A stretch of 41,849 bases of DNA, taken from NCBI GenBank assembly GCA_003614735.1, contig KZ992493.1:1-41849 (forward strand), given 5' to 3'. The notes below the pieces were generated by a model. The model made no database searches, was not told where the DNA came from, and saw only the letters and a list, made by a program, of their open reading frames with translations. Shown piece after piece: positions 20,036 through 29,909 of the stretch. The translations under genes were made by a program, and so were the position numbers. Each line of letters opens with the position of its first letter. Position 1 is the stretch's first letter. This DNA is from Thamnocephalis sphaerospora (lineage: Eukaryota > Zoopagomycota > Zoopagomycetes > Zoopagales > Sigmoideomycetaceae).

Positions 20036-22862
20036 TCACCACTGGAAGAGAACACGCTCGCGCAAACAGCGCAGACCCGCTTCGGCCCACTCGCTGCGCG
20101 ACAGCCACATTTCGCTGGCGCAGTCCAGCCGACTCATCACAGCCGCGCCCTTCCATGCAACCGCGCGCGGATCCATGTCGCGCGGATGAGTCACGACGCG
20201 CACACGATCCGTACCTAGCGCAAGCACCGATGCAGAGTAGCGCAGTCTGCGCGTGTTGCGTAATAGCGGTTAGCGTAACGGCAGCACGTCATGTGTCTAC
20301 TAGTACCTACCGATCTTCGAGTGCATCGGCCAGCCCAGGAATGAGTGCACCGCCACCCACGCAGATGATATTGCCATAGAGTTTTTTGACGCGGTCGTCA
20401 CTACTGGCGGTGGAGATGCTGCGTGCTATCGCCTCATCCAGCGCCAGCCAGAGTGGATCTGTGTCGGCAGCAGCAGTGGCGCTAGATGGCGTGCCGTCGA
20501 TAGCCATAGCATTCTCATCCTTGTCCGCAGCCGCCATGCCCGTTGGAATGGGCGTTGCAGTGCCCGAAGCAGGCGTAGCAGCGGTCGTCGTGGCGTTAGA
20601 GGGCTCGGGCGTTTCCACCTCTGGACGCGATGCGGTGTCTGCGACAGCAGCGGCGGCAATGGTTCGTCCTCGCACCGCTGGCTGCGCCGCATCCTATGTA
20701 CCATGCATGTTACTGCATATCAGTAACAGGCAGCGTACGTTGCCCGGAGAAGTGTGAGCGTTCGTAGGCTACTCACCTGAATTGAGTAGTCGTCTTGGGC
20801 CTCGCTTAGGCCAAAGGTGCTAGATCCGCGCGCTAAAGTAGCCAGATCAGCCATCTTCTTTCGATAAGCGAGTACTCTAGGCACAAACGGGAGCTGTTGA
20901 GACGTGTAGACGTAAGCGATGAGCGCTGTAAACATGCGCAGAACACTGCCCAATGTCACCTACCAAGGTGACAAGCATCGTCTCGTCAAACATCTTGAGC
21001 GAGTATTTCTGCGTCGTTTGGCCGGGAAGGCGCACGTAAAACATCTGCGTCCGCACTGCCAGGTCCGCCTAACATCAGCGTATCACACGCAGGCGTTAGT
21101 GATAGACATGCGGCTGTAGCAGCCTCAAATGCGTGTGGCTACCTCAGACATGCTACAAAACCGCTCTTTGAGCTCCTCCGCCAGCAGCCAGTCGTACATG
21201 CGCGTCAGGTCAATCTCACGATAGGGAAATGCACTCTGGCGCAATAAATCGCAAAAGAACACGGTCATGTCATCGCCGCCATACACCATCCGGTGCCTGG
21301 TACGCATGTGTTAGCTACCACTGAACATCCACACCTGTTGGTAGAGCTACGTACTTTGAGCCAGCGATGCAAAAGCCGTCTTCCACACACGTAACCGACG
21401 TGGTTTGCGCGCCAAGATCTACAACACACGCCAGCGATGTACCGGCGCCAAAAGTGCATGCCACCGCATCCTAGTGTGACCAGTAAACGAACGGTCGTGT
21501 CAGCATTGTATGCTGTCATATATATACGCAGTAAACAGCCCCAGCATACCTGGGTAACAACCACAGCCCGCAAATTCATATGCTGCAGCAACACCTGCAC
21601 CATTTCCAGCACAGTTGGTCGATGAAAGGCGTCCGGTACCACCAGCACTGCATGGTAGTCCTATGCCAGCAACGCGCATCAGCATGCAATAGCATCATTC
21701 GCGATAGCGTAAACAGGCATACTCACCTTTAGCTCGGACGCTTCGATATTTAGCTCCTCGTAAAACACGTCCGTCCACAAAGTGGCTAGGTCGCCAGCAG
21801 CCTCCTGCAACGACTTGTAGTCGCGCTGATTGAGTGCTCCATTGCGAATAGGATAGCGCACTAGGTAGTCGGGCGTGCCGTGTGGAATGCGTAGCGCCTG
21901 GATGATTGCAGGCGCAGCACACTCAAGTAAACATCGGCATTTGCAGCGCTAGCGGGTGGCAGATGCACGATACCTTGGTGCCAACAACATGGTCCGGCTG
22001 CGCCTCTACATCGGTCCATTCAACGCGATATGGATCGTTGTGATCGGGTATCTTTTCCGGCTGCGACGGCTCGTTGAAGGACAGCACCTATCGCCAGTGA
22101 CGGCGATTGCAACACCAGTCGTAAGCGTGCGTCCATGTCTCCAGACAAGCCACGCACCCACCTGCTGATGCGGATTATTGATCAGCTTGCGCTTTGTCAG
22201 TCGATAGTTGAGCTCCTGCTCTGCGCCCTCTAGAGCAGCAAGGAATGCATCATCCTGGATTTGGCGCCACGTTTGTCGGTTAACGTCAGCAGAGCAACAG
22301 ATGCATATCAAGCTCGTGGCCTACATCGTCGTTGCCTAGTTTGACGGGGAGTGCATTCGCTTGAGCAGCTGCTTCATGATTTGCTGTGTGCACGCGCCGC
22401 GCAATAACATGCGGTACAATCTTGGGGAAAGCATCGGTGGCCAGGCCGAGGCGCAGGTTGCGCGAGCCTGGCTGAATGACCACAACGCGTTCAGGCTCAG
22501 GCTTCGTCTGCAGACAAAGGGCAATATTAGCGCCGCCACGGCTACTGTCGCTCTGCATTGCTGCAACCGCTCACCTCGCTGCGCGGCTCGCGTTGAAAGT
22601 ACGACGCGTCAGTGCGCAGATACGTGGACGCCACGCCTTTGATGTGAATTGGGCTGAAGGTAGGCACCGATGTAAGCTTGAAGCTTAGCTCATAGGCGCG
22701 ATCGGCAGCCTGTATTTGCGGTGGATTCCGCTCGCGCAGGCCCGTCGTCGTGAGCACCTCCGGAGGTGTGCTAGCCGTCGATTCAGCGGCAATGTCAGGC
22801 TGCAACGCGTCAACCGCTGCCGCATCTGCGTGCGCCAGTGTGTCCGTTGCCGCAACGCTCAT
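20036..22862 (-). CDS. ARP8: actin-related protein 8 (INO80 chromatin-remodelling complex)
   Basis: Nuclear actin-fold subunit of INO80, contributing to nucleosome binding and remodelling. Twelve exons: 22862-22575, 22507-22325, 22254-22162, 22087-21974, 21897-21727, 21660-21550, 21470-21355, 21296-21143, 21068-20964, 20893-20777, 20693-20311 and 20246-20036, giving 681 aa. Diagnostic segments: VVIQPGSRNLRLG and PHVIARR near the start, YLVRYPIRNGALNQ, AVLVVPDAFHR, VVDLGAQTTSVTCVEDG, RMVYGGDDMTVFF, AFPYREIDLTRMYDW, ICVGGGALIPG, THPRDMDPRAVAWKGAAV and the C-terminal end LRERVLFQW. Exon 11 contains a disordered Ala/Thr/Pro-rich insertion of about 65 residues where other Arp8 proteins also carry a variable insert. 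All junctions keep frame, mostly phase 0. Adjacent ATGs occur only out of frame. Confidence 0.95.
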
Positions 22863-22961
22863 GATGCAGCGTATTCAAGTGGTGAACAAAAACGCAGACA
22901 GGGAACAAAGAGGAGCAGTACTTGGATTGCGCTCCAAATAATGGGTGGCGATAAACATTGT

Positions 22962-23565
22962 TTATTCAGCAGCAGCTTTCATTCTGATGCTGACGCGTTG
23001 CTTGGTGCTAATGATACCGCATGCTATGCGCTTCCACATTGCAAGCATCTGGTCGGCGGACGTGAGTACTTCAATCATGATCTTCGTACGACTACGGCAT
23101 ATACACCACAGGATACATGTGATGGGTAGAGTACATAGTGTACTTGCTAGCTTTAATCGTGGGTGATATGAAAGGTAGGTGGCTGTATTACGCAGTATTG
23201 GATGACCTTTAATGGCCTCTAGCGCTCGTTGAATATGCTTCCAGAATTGTTGCATCCCAGTGCAATCAAGGAGAACATGTTGCAGAGTCTTGCGCTCTGT
23301 GCCATATCTTTCTCGTGGCAGTAGCTCTGGCGCGAATCTGACTAGCTGAATGCCATCGTAGACCATCTTGTGATGCAATTCTCAAGGAAAGACTACAGCT
23401 TGGTATGAGCATTGAGCAGAATACTCTGCCCCGTATTGGCTTTGGCTCTTCCTTGGGCATGGGTGCCGTCTGGGGCGCCTGCGTTTTATTCTGCCGATCT
23501 AGTTGTGCAGTTTTTACAGTATAGCCGTCCAGGCATATGCTGCCTAGGTTGGCTGTGAGGAACAT
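22962..23565 (-). mobile_element. remnant resembling the C-terminal part of a non-LTR reverse transcriptase
   Basis: The minus-strand frame 23378-22962 contains TLQHVLLDCTGMQQFWKHI, the layout of the zinc-binding segment that follows the reverse transcriptase domain in LINE-type proteins (C..C...ETLxHLFxxCxxxxxxW). A further open frame (23565-23266) overlaps it with a frame shift. No reverse transcriptase catalytic motif, target-site duplication or poly(A) tail was found. It is therefore at best a broken fragment; a small host gene is a possible alternative. Confidence 0.4.
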
Positions 23566-23789
23566 GCGTGTTCTCGGCTCGGGTGTGACCTGTTGCGTTG
23601 CTTTGAGCTGCGTAGTCTGCAGTGCGCAGCAAAAATAGCCAGTCTGAGCTTGTTTCAGGTCATATATTGCTTGTGGTAAGCACAGTCGAGCGTAACTCAG
23701 AAATAGACTTGCACCAAGAGCAGCTGTACTTTCCTGGACAATGTTACCGTCTGCCTAGGTGGTACATTTAAAACAGCAAGCTAGCACGT

Positions 23790-24011
23790 TTAGCGCCGAG
23801 TTATTGCCGACCCTATTCCTTGTGTTGGATCTGCGCTGAGTAGCCCACTCTGACTGATGGCCGGCTTGCTGTTCTTGTGCCAGCTGGGATGCAAGCTACA
23901 GCGTAAGCACACCTTGGTATCATCCATGGCACAGCTGTTATACTTGCACTTGAGCTGATTGGCATCAAAGACTGTGCTGCATTGCATAGGTGTTTGAGTG
24001 GCGCTGTACAC
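23790..24011 (-). pseudogene. short Cys-rich frame, possible zinc-binding fragment
   Basis: 73-codon frame with a run of cysteines and histidines (QCSTVF...KCKYNSCAMDD...VCLRCSLHPSWH) that could bind zinc. It lies next to the reverse transcriptase-like remnant on the same strand and may be part of the same decayed element. Not recognised as a known domain. Confidence 0.25.
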
Positions 24012-24398
24012 TCGCGCCAGTCTGTAACAGTAGATGTATCATATAAAGCATTTCAAAAGCACACTAGGGTAGCCTTTGAAGATGTTACATGACCTATATA
24101 TTGTACGTTGTGTGTGCCGCGTATTCGATTGGCAGGCTTCGGATGCTATTTGCTTGCCTGGATCGGGTCGTTAAGCAATACAGTGTATAGGCAGTATGAT
24201 TTCCAGCTTTATACTTTTAGACATTGGGTTGAGTTGTCACGCCTTTACATGATTTGCCATGTTGCTAGAAGGTAGCGCGGCTCTTGGAGAACCGGTTTAT
24301 TTCGATGCACAGATATGTGCCGCCAAATTAGTAGCCAGCGCAATCGCCACGTATGATCCGCTGTTTATGCTGCAGCTGCGGCAATCTAAAATGTGCTG

Positions 24399-25698
24399 CT
24401 ACTGCCCATGCGATAGAGGCGGTGGTTTCTGCCATTTGGGCGTACTGATGTCTGATATCTTTGATTTCAGCACGCCCCATAGCCTTTCAAGGGTTGATGA
24501 CTGCTTTATCCTCTGGGCCTCGCGTTCTAGTAGCCACAAATCGATCCCGGTGAGTGCGTCAATCTCGAGCCGGTCCTTGACGTTGCACACTAGCAATCTT
24601 TTCATCAATGTCTTCACTCCTCTGTTCTTCGTCTTGACTGGCGGGAATGTATTTTTGCCAGTTTTCATCACCTGCGTCATTGTATGCTGCAGATCCTTGG
24701 TAGGGACGGGCAAATATATGCCGCTTTTCTTGGATTTGGCAAATCCATAGGGCGGTACGCCGGCCAGTGCAGCGTAGAGAGTTGCACCAAGCATCCACGA
24801 ATCGCGCTTATACTGGTCCACCGGCTCATTATCAAAGTCCTCTGGCGGCGTGTAGCCTCGCGTCCCGAGAATAGAATGCTGCTGTGGCATGGTAACAATC
24901 TGCGCACCCTCAAAGCCGGCAAGCACCACGTTGAACCCATCCAACTCCATTCCCAGAGGCTGGATAATAAAGTCTACAGTATCAATATGCGAGACGTGTA
25001 AGCTGGCGTACGAGGCTGGCAAAACGCCGCGGGCTTTGCTTACTTTCCGGGTTGAGATTGCCATGAACAACCTCTAGCTTGTGCAGATGCACAATTGCTA
25101 CACGAAAACCTTGCATGAGCCAAAGCGTACGCATAAGATGAGTAACGCCGCCCGCCAACGCATACCTCCAAGCGCCGTTGCGATGAAATTGGCTGCAATG
25201 ATATCCCTTTCTTTCTTGTTTGCTAGTGCAATATACTCTTGCAAACTGTGACCCTTGTTTAGCTCCATGACCAGGCAGTGATCGCCGTTGTCTGCCTGAA
25301 AATTATGTAGCAGCTTTTGAAAGTGTATGAAATAATTTCTCACAGGCACAGAGTGAATTCTCTGCTTCCAGGGTTAGTACGAATGTAGTGTCTTGCGCGC
25401 ATGCCTTAGCGCCACATACTCTGAGGACTTCAAGCTCGGTTTCGTGCCGTTTCTGATCGCCGGTGCATTTGAGAATGCCGTTGTGTCCTTTGTAATCCAC
25501 TACTGCAGTACGCATTCCCCATTCTTCAGGGCGCCACTTCACAAGGGTGAGGTAGGGCTGGTTGGACCAATTTAATGGGTTGAGTGTATCAGTCTGCGTT
25601 GGGCTGACGAGCGGTAGCTGGCTGCCCAGCAACACCGTTGCAGCCATGAAAAGCGAGGAAGCGGCCGAAAGGAAATACATGACAAGCGGACGTTGCAT
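24399..25698 (-). CDS. kinase-fold protein with N-terminal hydrophobic segment, predicted pseudokinase
   Basis: Four exons: 25698-25344, 25291-25166, 25097-25044 and 24973-24399, giving 369 aa. Residues 6-33 (VMYFLSAASSLFMAATVLLG...) look like a signal peptide or signal anchor. A protein-kinase fold follows: GILKCT (Lys77 in the VAIK position), an alpha-C-like helix with HETELE, hinge CLVMELNKGHSL, then LHKLEVVHGNLNPEN. The catalytic HRD is HGN (172-174), so the catalytic Asp is lost. VVLAGFEGA has GFE (198-200) in place of DFG, so the Mg-binding Asp is lost. GTRGYTPPE and RDSWMLGATLYAALAGVPPYG mark an otherwise normal C-lobe. No glycine-rich loop is seen. Exon 1/2 joining is the least certain step: donor GTGAGA with the inner acceptor GGCAG keeps frame. 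Confidence 0.75.
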
Positions 25699-27498
25699 TT
25701 GGTGATCATAAGGCAAAGGTAATCTGTGTATGGATAATGGTGAGTGGGGCAAAGGGAGACGCGCGACGGGTGTGCTGACGAGCGTGGCTGCGAGCTTATC
25801 TAGCCCAACACGAAGAGTAAGCAGTAATTCAACGAATCCACAAAAGCGGGTTAGGACAATCGGTGCAGCACAATGAAACGGCAAAATGTAGGTATGCCAT
25901 GTGGTTCTGTGACTAACCACGGGTTGTGGATGACCTTTTAAGGATGCCGGTAAAACACGATATGCTGATTCCGCGGTGTAGCCATTTTTCCTTGGCTAAC
26001 CATACAAAGAAGTACCGGCCGATGGGAAACGTCAAGCGCTGCATGCAGGTCCGAGCAGTGACAACGTCAACTAGGATGCGAAGAACGCAGTGGCTACTGG
26101 AAGCCAACGATATTACTGGGTGCAGAAGGCGTAGATGACAAAATTACATGCCAGTGAAAGACGTCAGACTGTTGGCCGAGACAGCAAGACACGTCGTCAG
26201 GGCATTGGCACACTATCCAAAACGCCATTTGGTCGGTCAGTTGTTACCCTACGATGGCAGACTTTGAGTGCATGACTTTTATAAGCCCGGAAATGGGAGC
26301 CGCGGGATGATGGGACTCGTCAGCAAATCATATACATTTGCTGTATGCAATCTGCAAGCGATTAACGTCGCGGCGTTATTGGACGCGGATCACCATCTGT
26401 AGACGCAGCATTCGTGCATTGCACAATCTAATAATCGCCATTCCGACCGGCAAATGCACGTTGTAGCCATCGTTATTGCTATTGCTGCCACACCATCAGT
26501 AAAGTCTATCGGGATGGTATTCTTTGACGCACTGCAATGTCAAACTAGTTAGCAAAGACGCAACAACCGACTAGCCCCGTGCGTTTGCACCGATTGTGAA
26601 TCAGTTTGGTGCTAGCGGGTTCCTAGAGTGCGCATATCTTGGGACGTAACCTTTGTCCTAGTACAAGCTCAAGCGCGAAGCTATGTAACAGAGCCGTTAA
26701 CATAACACGCGGCTCCAGCCAGACTAAGCTAGCTGGCAGTAGAGTTCGCAGCTGTGAGTTCTAGAGGTGCGCTGCCACATGCAGCACCCGCTTTTGTCCT
26801 AGACATGCACGCGCGTCCACGCTAAAGGGTACGTGCGCCTGCTTCATTGTGAGACTAGTTTATGCATTGCTAGCCAGCGATATGGACGGAAGACTGGAGG
26901 GGTGCACATGCTTACGCGTATCGCTGGTGGTTGCGTATGACGATAGGCTGATCTCCGTCTAGAGTGGCGGCTAGCGCGCAGGGAAAAGGCAACATTGCGT
27001 GGCCAATAGGACGGATCTTGCCTGGAGCAGATTGGCTGCACAACCGCTAGGCGCCGGCCGGCACAGCACTGAACCCTGACCGTTCACATCGAGACAGCGT
27101 GCTGCCATTCTATACTATTCTATGGTCTCTACGACAGTATTGATGCGTGCAGCGAGTAAGCGCGTTGCGGACACGCAATGTAGCGTGATTTGCAAAACGT
27201 CAGCAGTACGCGGTAGATGATCAGGCGAAAGGCTGATTGCGTCATCGGGTACAATTGCATGGTACGCGTAAGCGCACACTGGGAGCCATGTCTTGCGTAA
27301 TCACAGAGTATATGTACAGCATGCCATCTGCAGGGTCGATACCTTTGCCACCGCCGCCGAACAGCTGTCTTGTATTGCACCTCCAAGCTTTTGCCGCGTC
27401 CTAGCACCATCCGCACATACACCATCCGCAGAATTCAGCCTACATCCAGCAGCGCTTCTCAGTACGCATCGACTCACCATCCCATTACCTTGCACAAT
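25699..27498. other. 1.8 kb stretch without a recognisable gene
   Basis: Only short frames occur (for example 26844-27041 minus and 25926-26138 plus), none with a domain or plausible splice partners. No tRNA or other RNA signature was noticed. The last 200 bp probably contain the promoter of the NmrA-type gene. Confidence 0.5.
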
Positions 27499-28389
27499 AT
27501 GACGCTTATCAACGTTTTGATTGCCGGTGGTAGTGGAGAGTTTGGCAGCGAGCTTACGCGCGCATTCCTCGCCGATAGCGCTTATCAAGTGAGCGTACTG
27601 TCACGCGCGGGCTCGCAAAGCAAGACGCTGGATGATCTACGCGAGCGTGGTGCGCGCATCGTCCATGCCGACTACGATCAGCATAGCGACCTGGTTCGCG
27701 CCATGCAAGGCATAGACATTCTGGTCAGCGCAATCTTTTACCGTTCTGTCGAAAAGTGGCAGCCAATTCTATTCCGCGCCGCAAAGGACGCAGGTGTCCG
27801 CCGCATCGTGCCGTCAGATTTTGCCCCCAACACGCCAGAGATCCAGACGGTTTTGCACAGCAACCCAGACGATGTGGCTCGTCAGCTTGCCGAGACTGGA
27901 CTTGAGTACACTCGCTATTACTGCGGCTGGTTCTATAACTACCTGACAACCTCGCTTGTTGGCGTAGACTTGGATCAGCACAGGGCAGATATCATTGGCG
28001 CAGGAAACACGCCGATTTCTATCGTGCACCAGAGCGACGTTGCCCATTTTGTCGCCGCGTCGCTCAAGGATCCGCGCAGCAAGAACGCAAGCTTTGGCTT
28101 CCAGAGCGGCACCGCCACTTTGCTCCAGGTGATTACGGCCATAGAAAAGCACTCTGCTCTGAAGCTGAAGGTGTCTCATCTGCCGATGGATCCCGAGTTC
28201 AAGTTTTTCTATATTGCGGATGCGTCGCAAGATGAAGTCGGGCCCAAGTTTATTGGCTATGCAACGGAGATGGGTCTCAGCGCGCCAACCAGAATCGACA
28301 ACAGCCTGTTCCCGTCTGTGCCTATTACGCCGCTGGACACCTACTTTGCCAGTACGCTACCCCATCAGCGCGACACACAGGTGTCCTGA
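27499..28389 (+). CDS. NmrA-like / isoflavone reductase-type NAD(P)-binding protein
   Basis: Atypical short-chain dehydrogenase fold. Members are NAD(P)H-dependent reductases or redox-sensing regulators; substrate unknown here. Single exon, 296 aa. The N-terminal Rossmann motif INVLIAGGSGEFG gives GxxGxxG at residues 10-16. Then come the second strand (VSVLSR), a conserved GARIVHADYD segment, IDILVSAIFY, and AAKDAGVRRIVPSDFAP, where NmrA/isoflavone-reductase proteins have RFxPSEFG. YYCGWFYNY follows. The open frame extends upstream to 27370 without an ATG, so 27499 is used. An AATAAA at 28474-28479 may be its poly(A) signal. It lacks introns while most neighbours have several, which could reflect acquisition or retroposition. 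Confidence 0.85.
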   Translation: MTLINVLIAGGSGEFGSELTRAFLADSAYQVSVLSRAGSQSKTLDDLRERGARIVHADYDQHSDLVRAMQGIDILVSAIFYRSVEKWQPILFRAAKDAGVRRIVPSDFAPNTPEIQTVLHSNPDDVARQLAETGLEYTRYYCGWFYNYLTTSLVGVDLDQHRADIIGAGNTPISIVHQSDVAHFVAASLKDPRSKNASFGFQSGTATLLQVITAIEKHSALKLKVSHLPMDPEFKFFYIADASQDEVGPKFIGYATEMGLSAPTRIDNSLFPSVPITPLDTYFASTLPHQRDTQVS

Positions 28390-29021
28390 AGCCATGTCAC
28401 AGGCCAGTCTGCCTGCTCCACGCTTGCCTCAGTGTTACGGTCCATGCGTAGGCACAATCGTCAGCGCAAGTGTAATAAATTGCTATAGTGTCGCCACAAG
28501 TATTCTGCAAGTGAAAAGTTGTTTATTCAGCGGCCACTTTATGCAGACCTAAAAACGATAGAGTGCATCTACTGTATCTTGAAAGTGATAGGTCGACCAT
28601 ACGTATTAACCTGAATAGAGGCCGGAATACCTTGCGCGCATCATTAAACGGCGCAATTCACTTTTGTGGGGCATCGTATTAAAGAGCACAGGACATAGAC
28701 GAAATGACTTTTTAGCTCATCCATTGAGCGTCACGCTGGATTGACCGCCACGTTGCGCCAAGTGGCTGTTGCCTATATGCTCTGCGTCATCCAGCGCACC
28801 CAGATCTAAAAGAATATGTCACGGTACAGTGCTGCAGTTGCGCTGGTGTAGGCACCGCGGATGGCAACAGACTTGGCGGTAATCGCTGCCTTCTTATTGC
28901 TCACCTACCTGCTTGCTGTTTTGGCAAGCGACACAAAGATGGAGAGTAGTGGGCTGTGGCTGGTGCATGGCCAACTCTTGCGCATACGTCAACGTCTCTT
29001 ACCACACACTGTTCACTCTCT
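28390..29021. other. intergenic stretch
   Basis: Contains the presumed 3' end of the NmrA-type transcript (AATAAA at 28474-28479) and the upstream region of the BORCS8 homologue. No gene is seen in it. Confidence 0.5.
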
Positions 29022-29526
29022 ATGGAATCCGAACAAACAACAGGGTTCATGCGCCGTGCCTCTGCTGGCGGCATGCTAGAAAGCGCTACGCCCGATGCAC
29101 TGTCCGAGGAGCGAGCACGACAGGGTGTGTTGATGAAGGCACCGACATAGCCGTCCCATAGCTGACTTGCGCTGTGCCGCCAGCTGGGCGCTCCATAGCG
29201 TCGGCGCTGAAGACATCGCTCAACGACGTGTCCTTGGGAATGTTCCGCGTATGCGAGCATGTGCAGAAACGGGTGCCGCAAATTGTAGAGGACAAGGTGT
29301 GATGGGCGTCGGCGACAATGACGGCGGCGTTGCTAGATAATAGCCGCTGTGCCTGTCACTAACACTGCTGTAGAAAGCCTTTAGGCGACTGGAGGAGCGG
29401 GCAACCACGGGAAATGCAAACATGGAGGATGCACGCAAGATCGTTCGCACGCTAAGCAGCATGAATACACTTCACAACGTGGAAGTGTGGCTGAGCCAGG
29501 CTATTGAGCTTAGCAAAGTGCCGTAA
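29022..29526 (+). CDS. BORCS8: BORC complex subunit 8 homologue
   Basis: In animals BORCS8 (MEF2BNB) is a subunit of BORC, which recruits Arl8 to lysosomes and controls their positioning. Three exons: 29022-29124, 29184-29296 and 29374-29526, giving 122 aa (human 119). The core NDVSLGMFRVCEHVQKRVP matches the family segment NEPSVALYRLQEHVRRSLP. It is followed by a helical C-terminal half (MEDARKIVRTLSSM, VEVWLSQAIELS) equivalent to the AVKNLV...VEGLLKQAISI part. Donors GTGTGT and GTGTGA are weak, but branch sites GCTGAC and ACTAAC are good. The first 35 residues are not conserved. I recognised it by eye from family memory, so a profile search would be worth having. Confidence 0.75.
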
Positions 29527-29909
29527 GGTGGTGGCGGTGAGCACACCGACGTCTCATGGAGAAAGATGCAGGCGCGCGCATGGCGTGAGATCCCGTGCTG
29601 AGCATATATTGCCGACGATATGACTGTCGCTTTGATAGGCGTAGCATGATGAATATTGAAGCAGCGCTTATGGCACCAGTGTCTGTATGGCGCCTGTTAC
29701 GCTGTCAGATCGCTGGTAGAGTGGCAGCGACTAGCCTGGCTTTAATAACAGCTGTATTTACAATGCTACTCTCTTGCCGACGCCAGTGGACAGCGTGTAT
29801 AAGCGTGAGACCCGCAATCAAATAATCTGGCATGTAGATGAGATAGCAACGCAAGCCTCAGTCGATGGTATGGTGGTGGCGTAAGTTGCGGTTTATTATG
29901 CTGCTCACA
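29527..29909. other. intergenic stretch
   Basis: A 76-codon + frame (29595-29825) lacks an ATG at its 5' end and has no domain; not called. The region lies between convergent 3' ends of the BORCS8 homologue and the first F-box gene. Confidence 0.5.

Noticed and set aside
24259-24750. 163-codon + frame
   Set aside because: Antisense shadow of the kinase-fold C-lobe, which is clearly read on the minus strand.
27370-27498. 43-codon upstream extension of the NmrA-type gene
   Set aside because: Open frame only, beginning at TTG. The Rossmann fold starts right after the ATG at 27499, so the extension is leader sequence.
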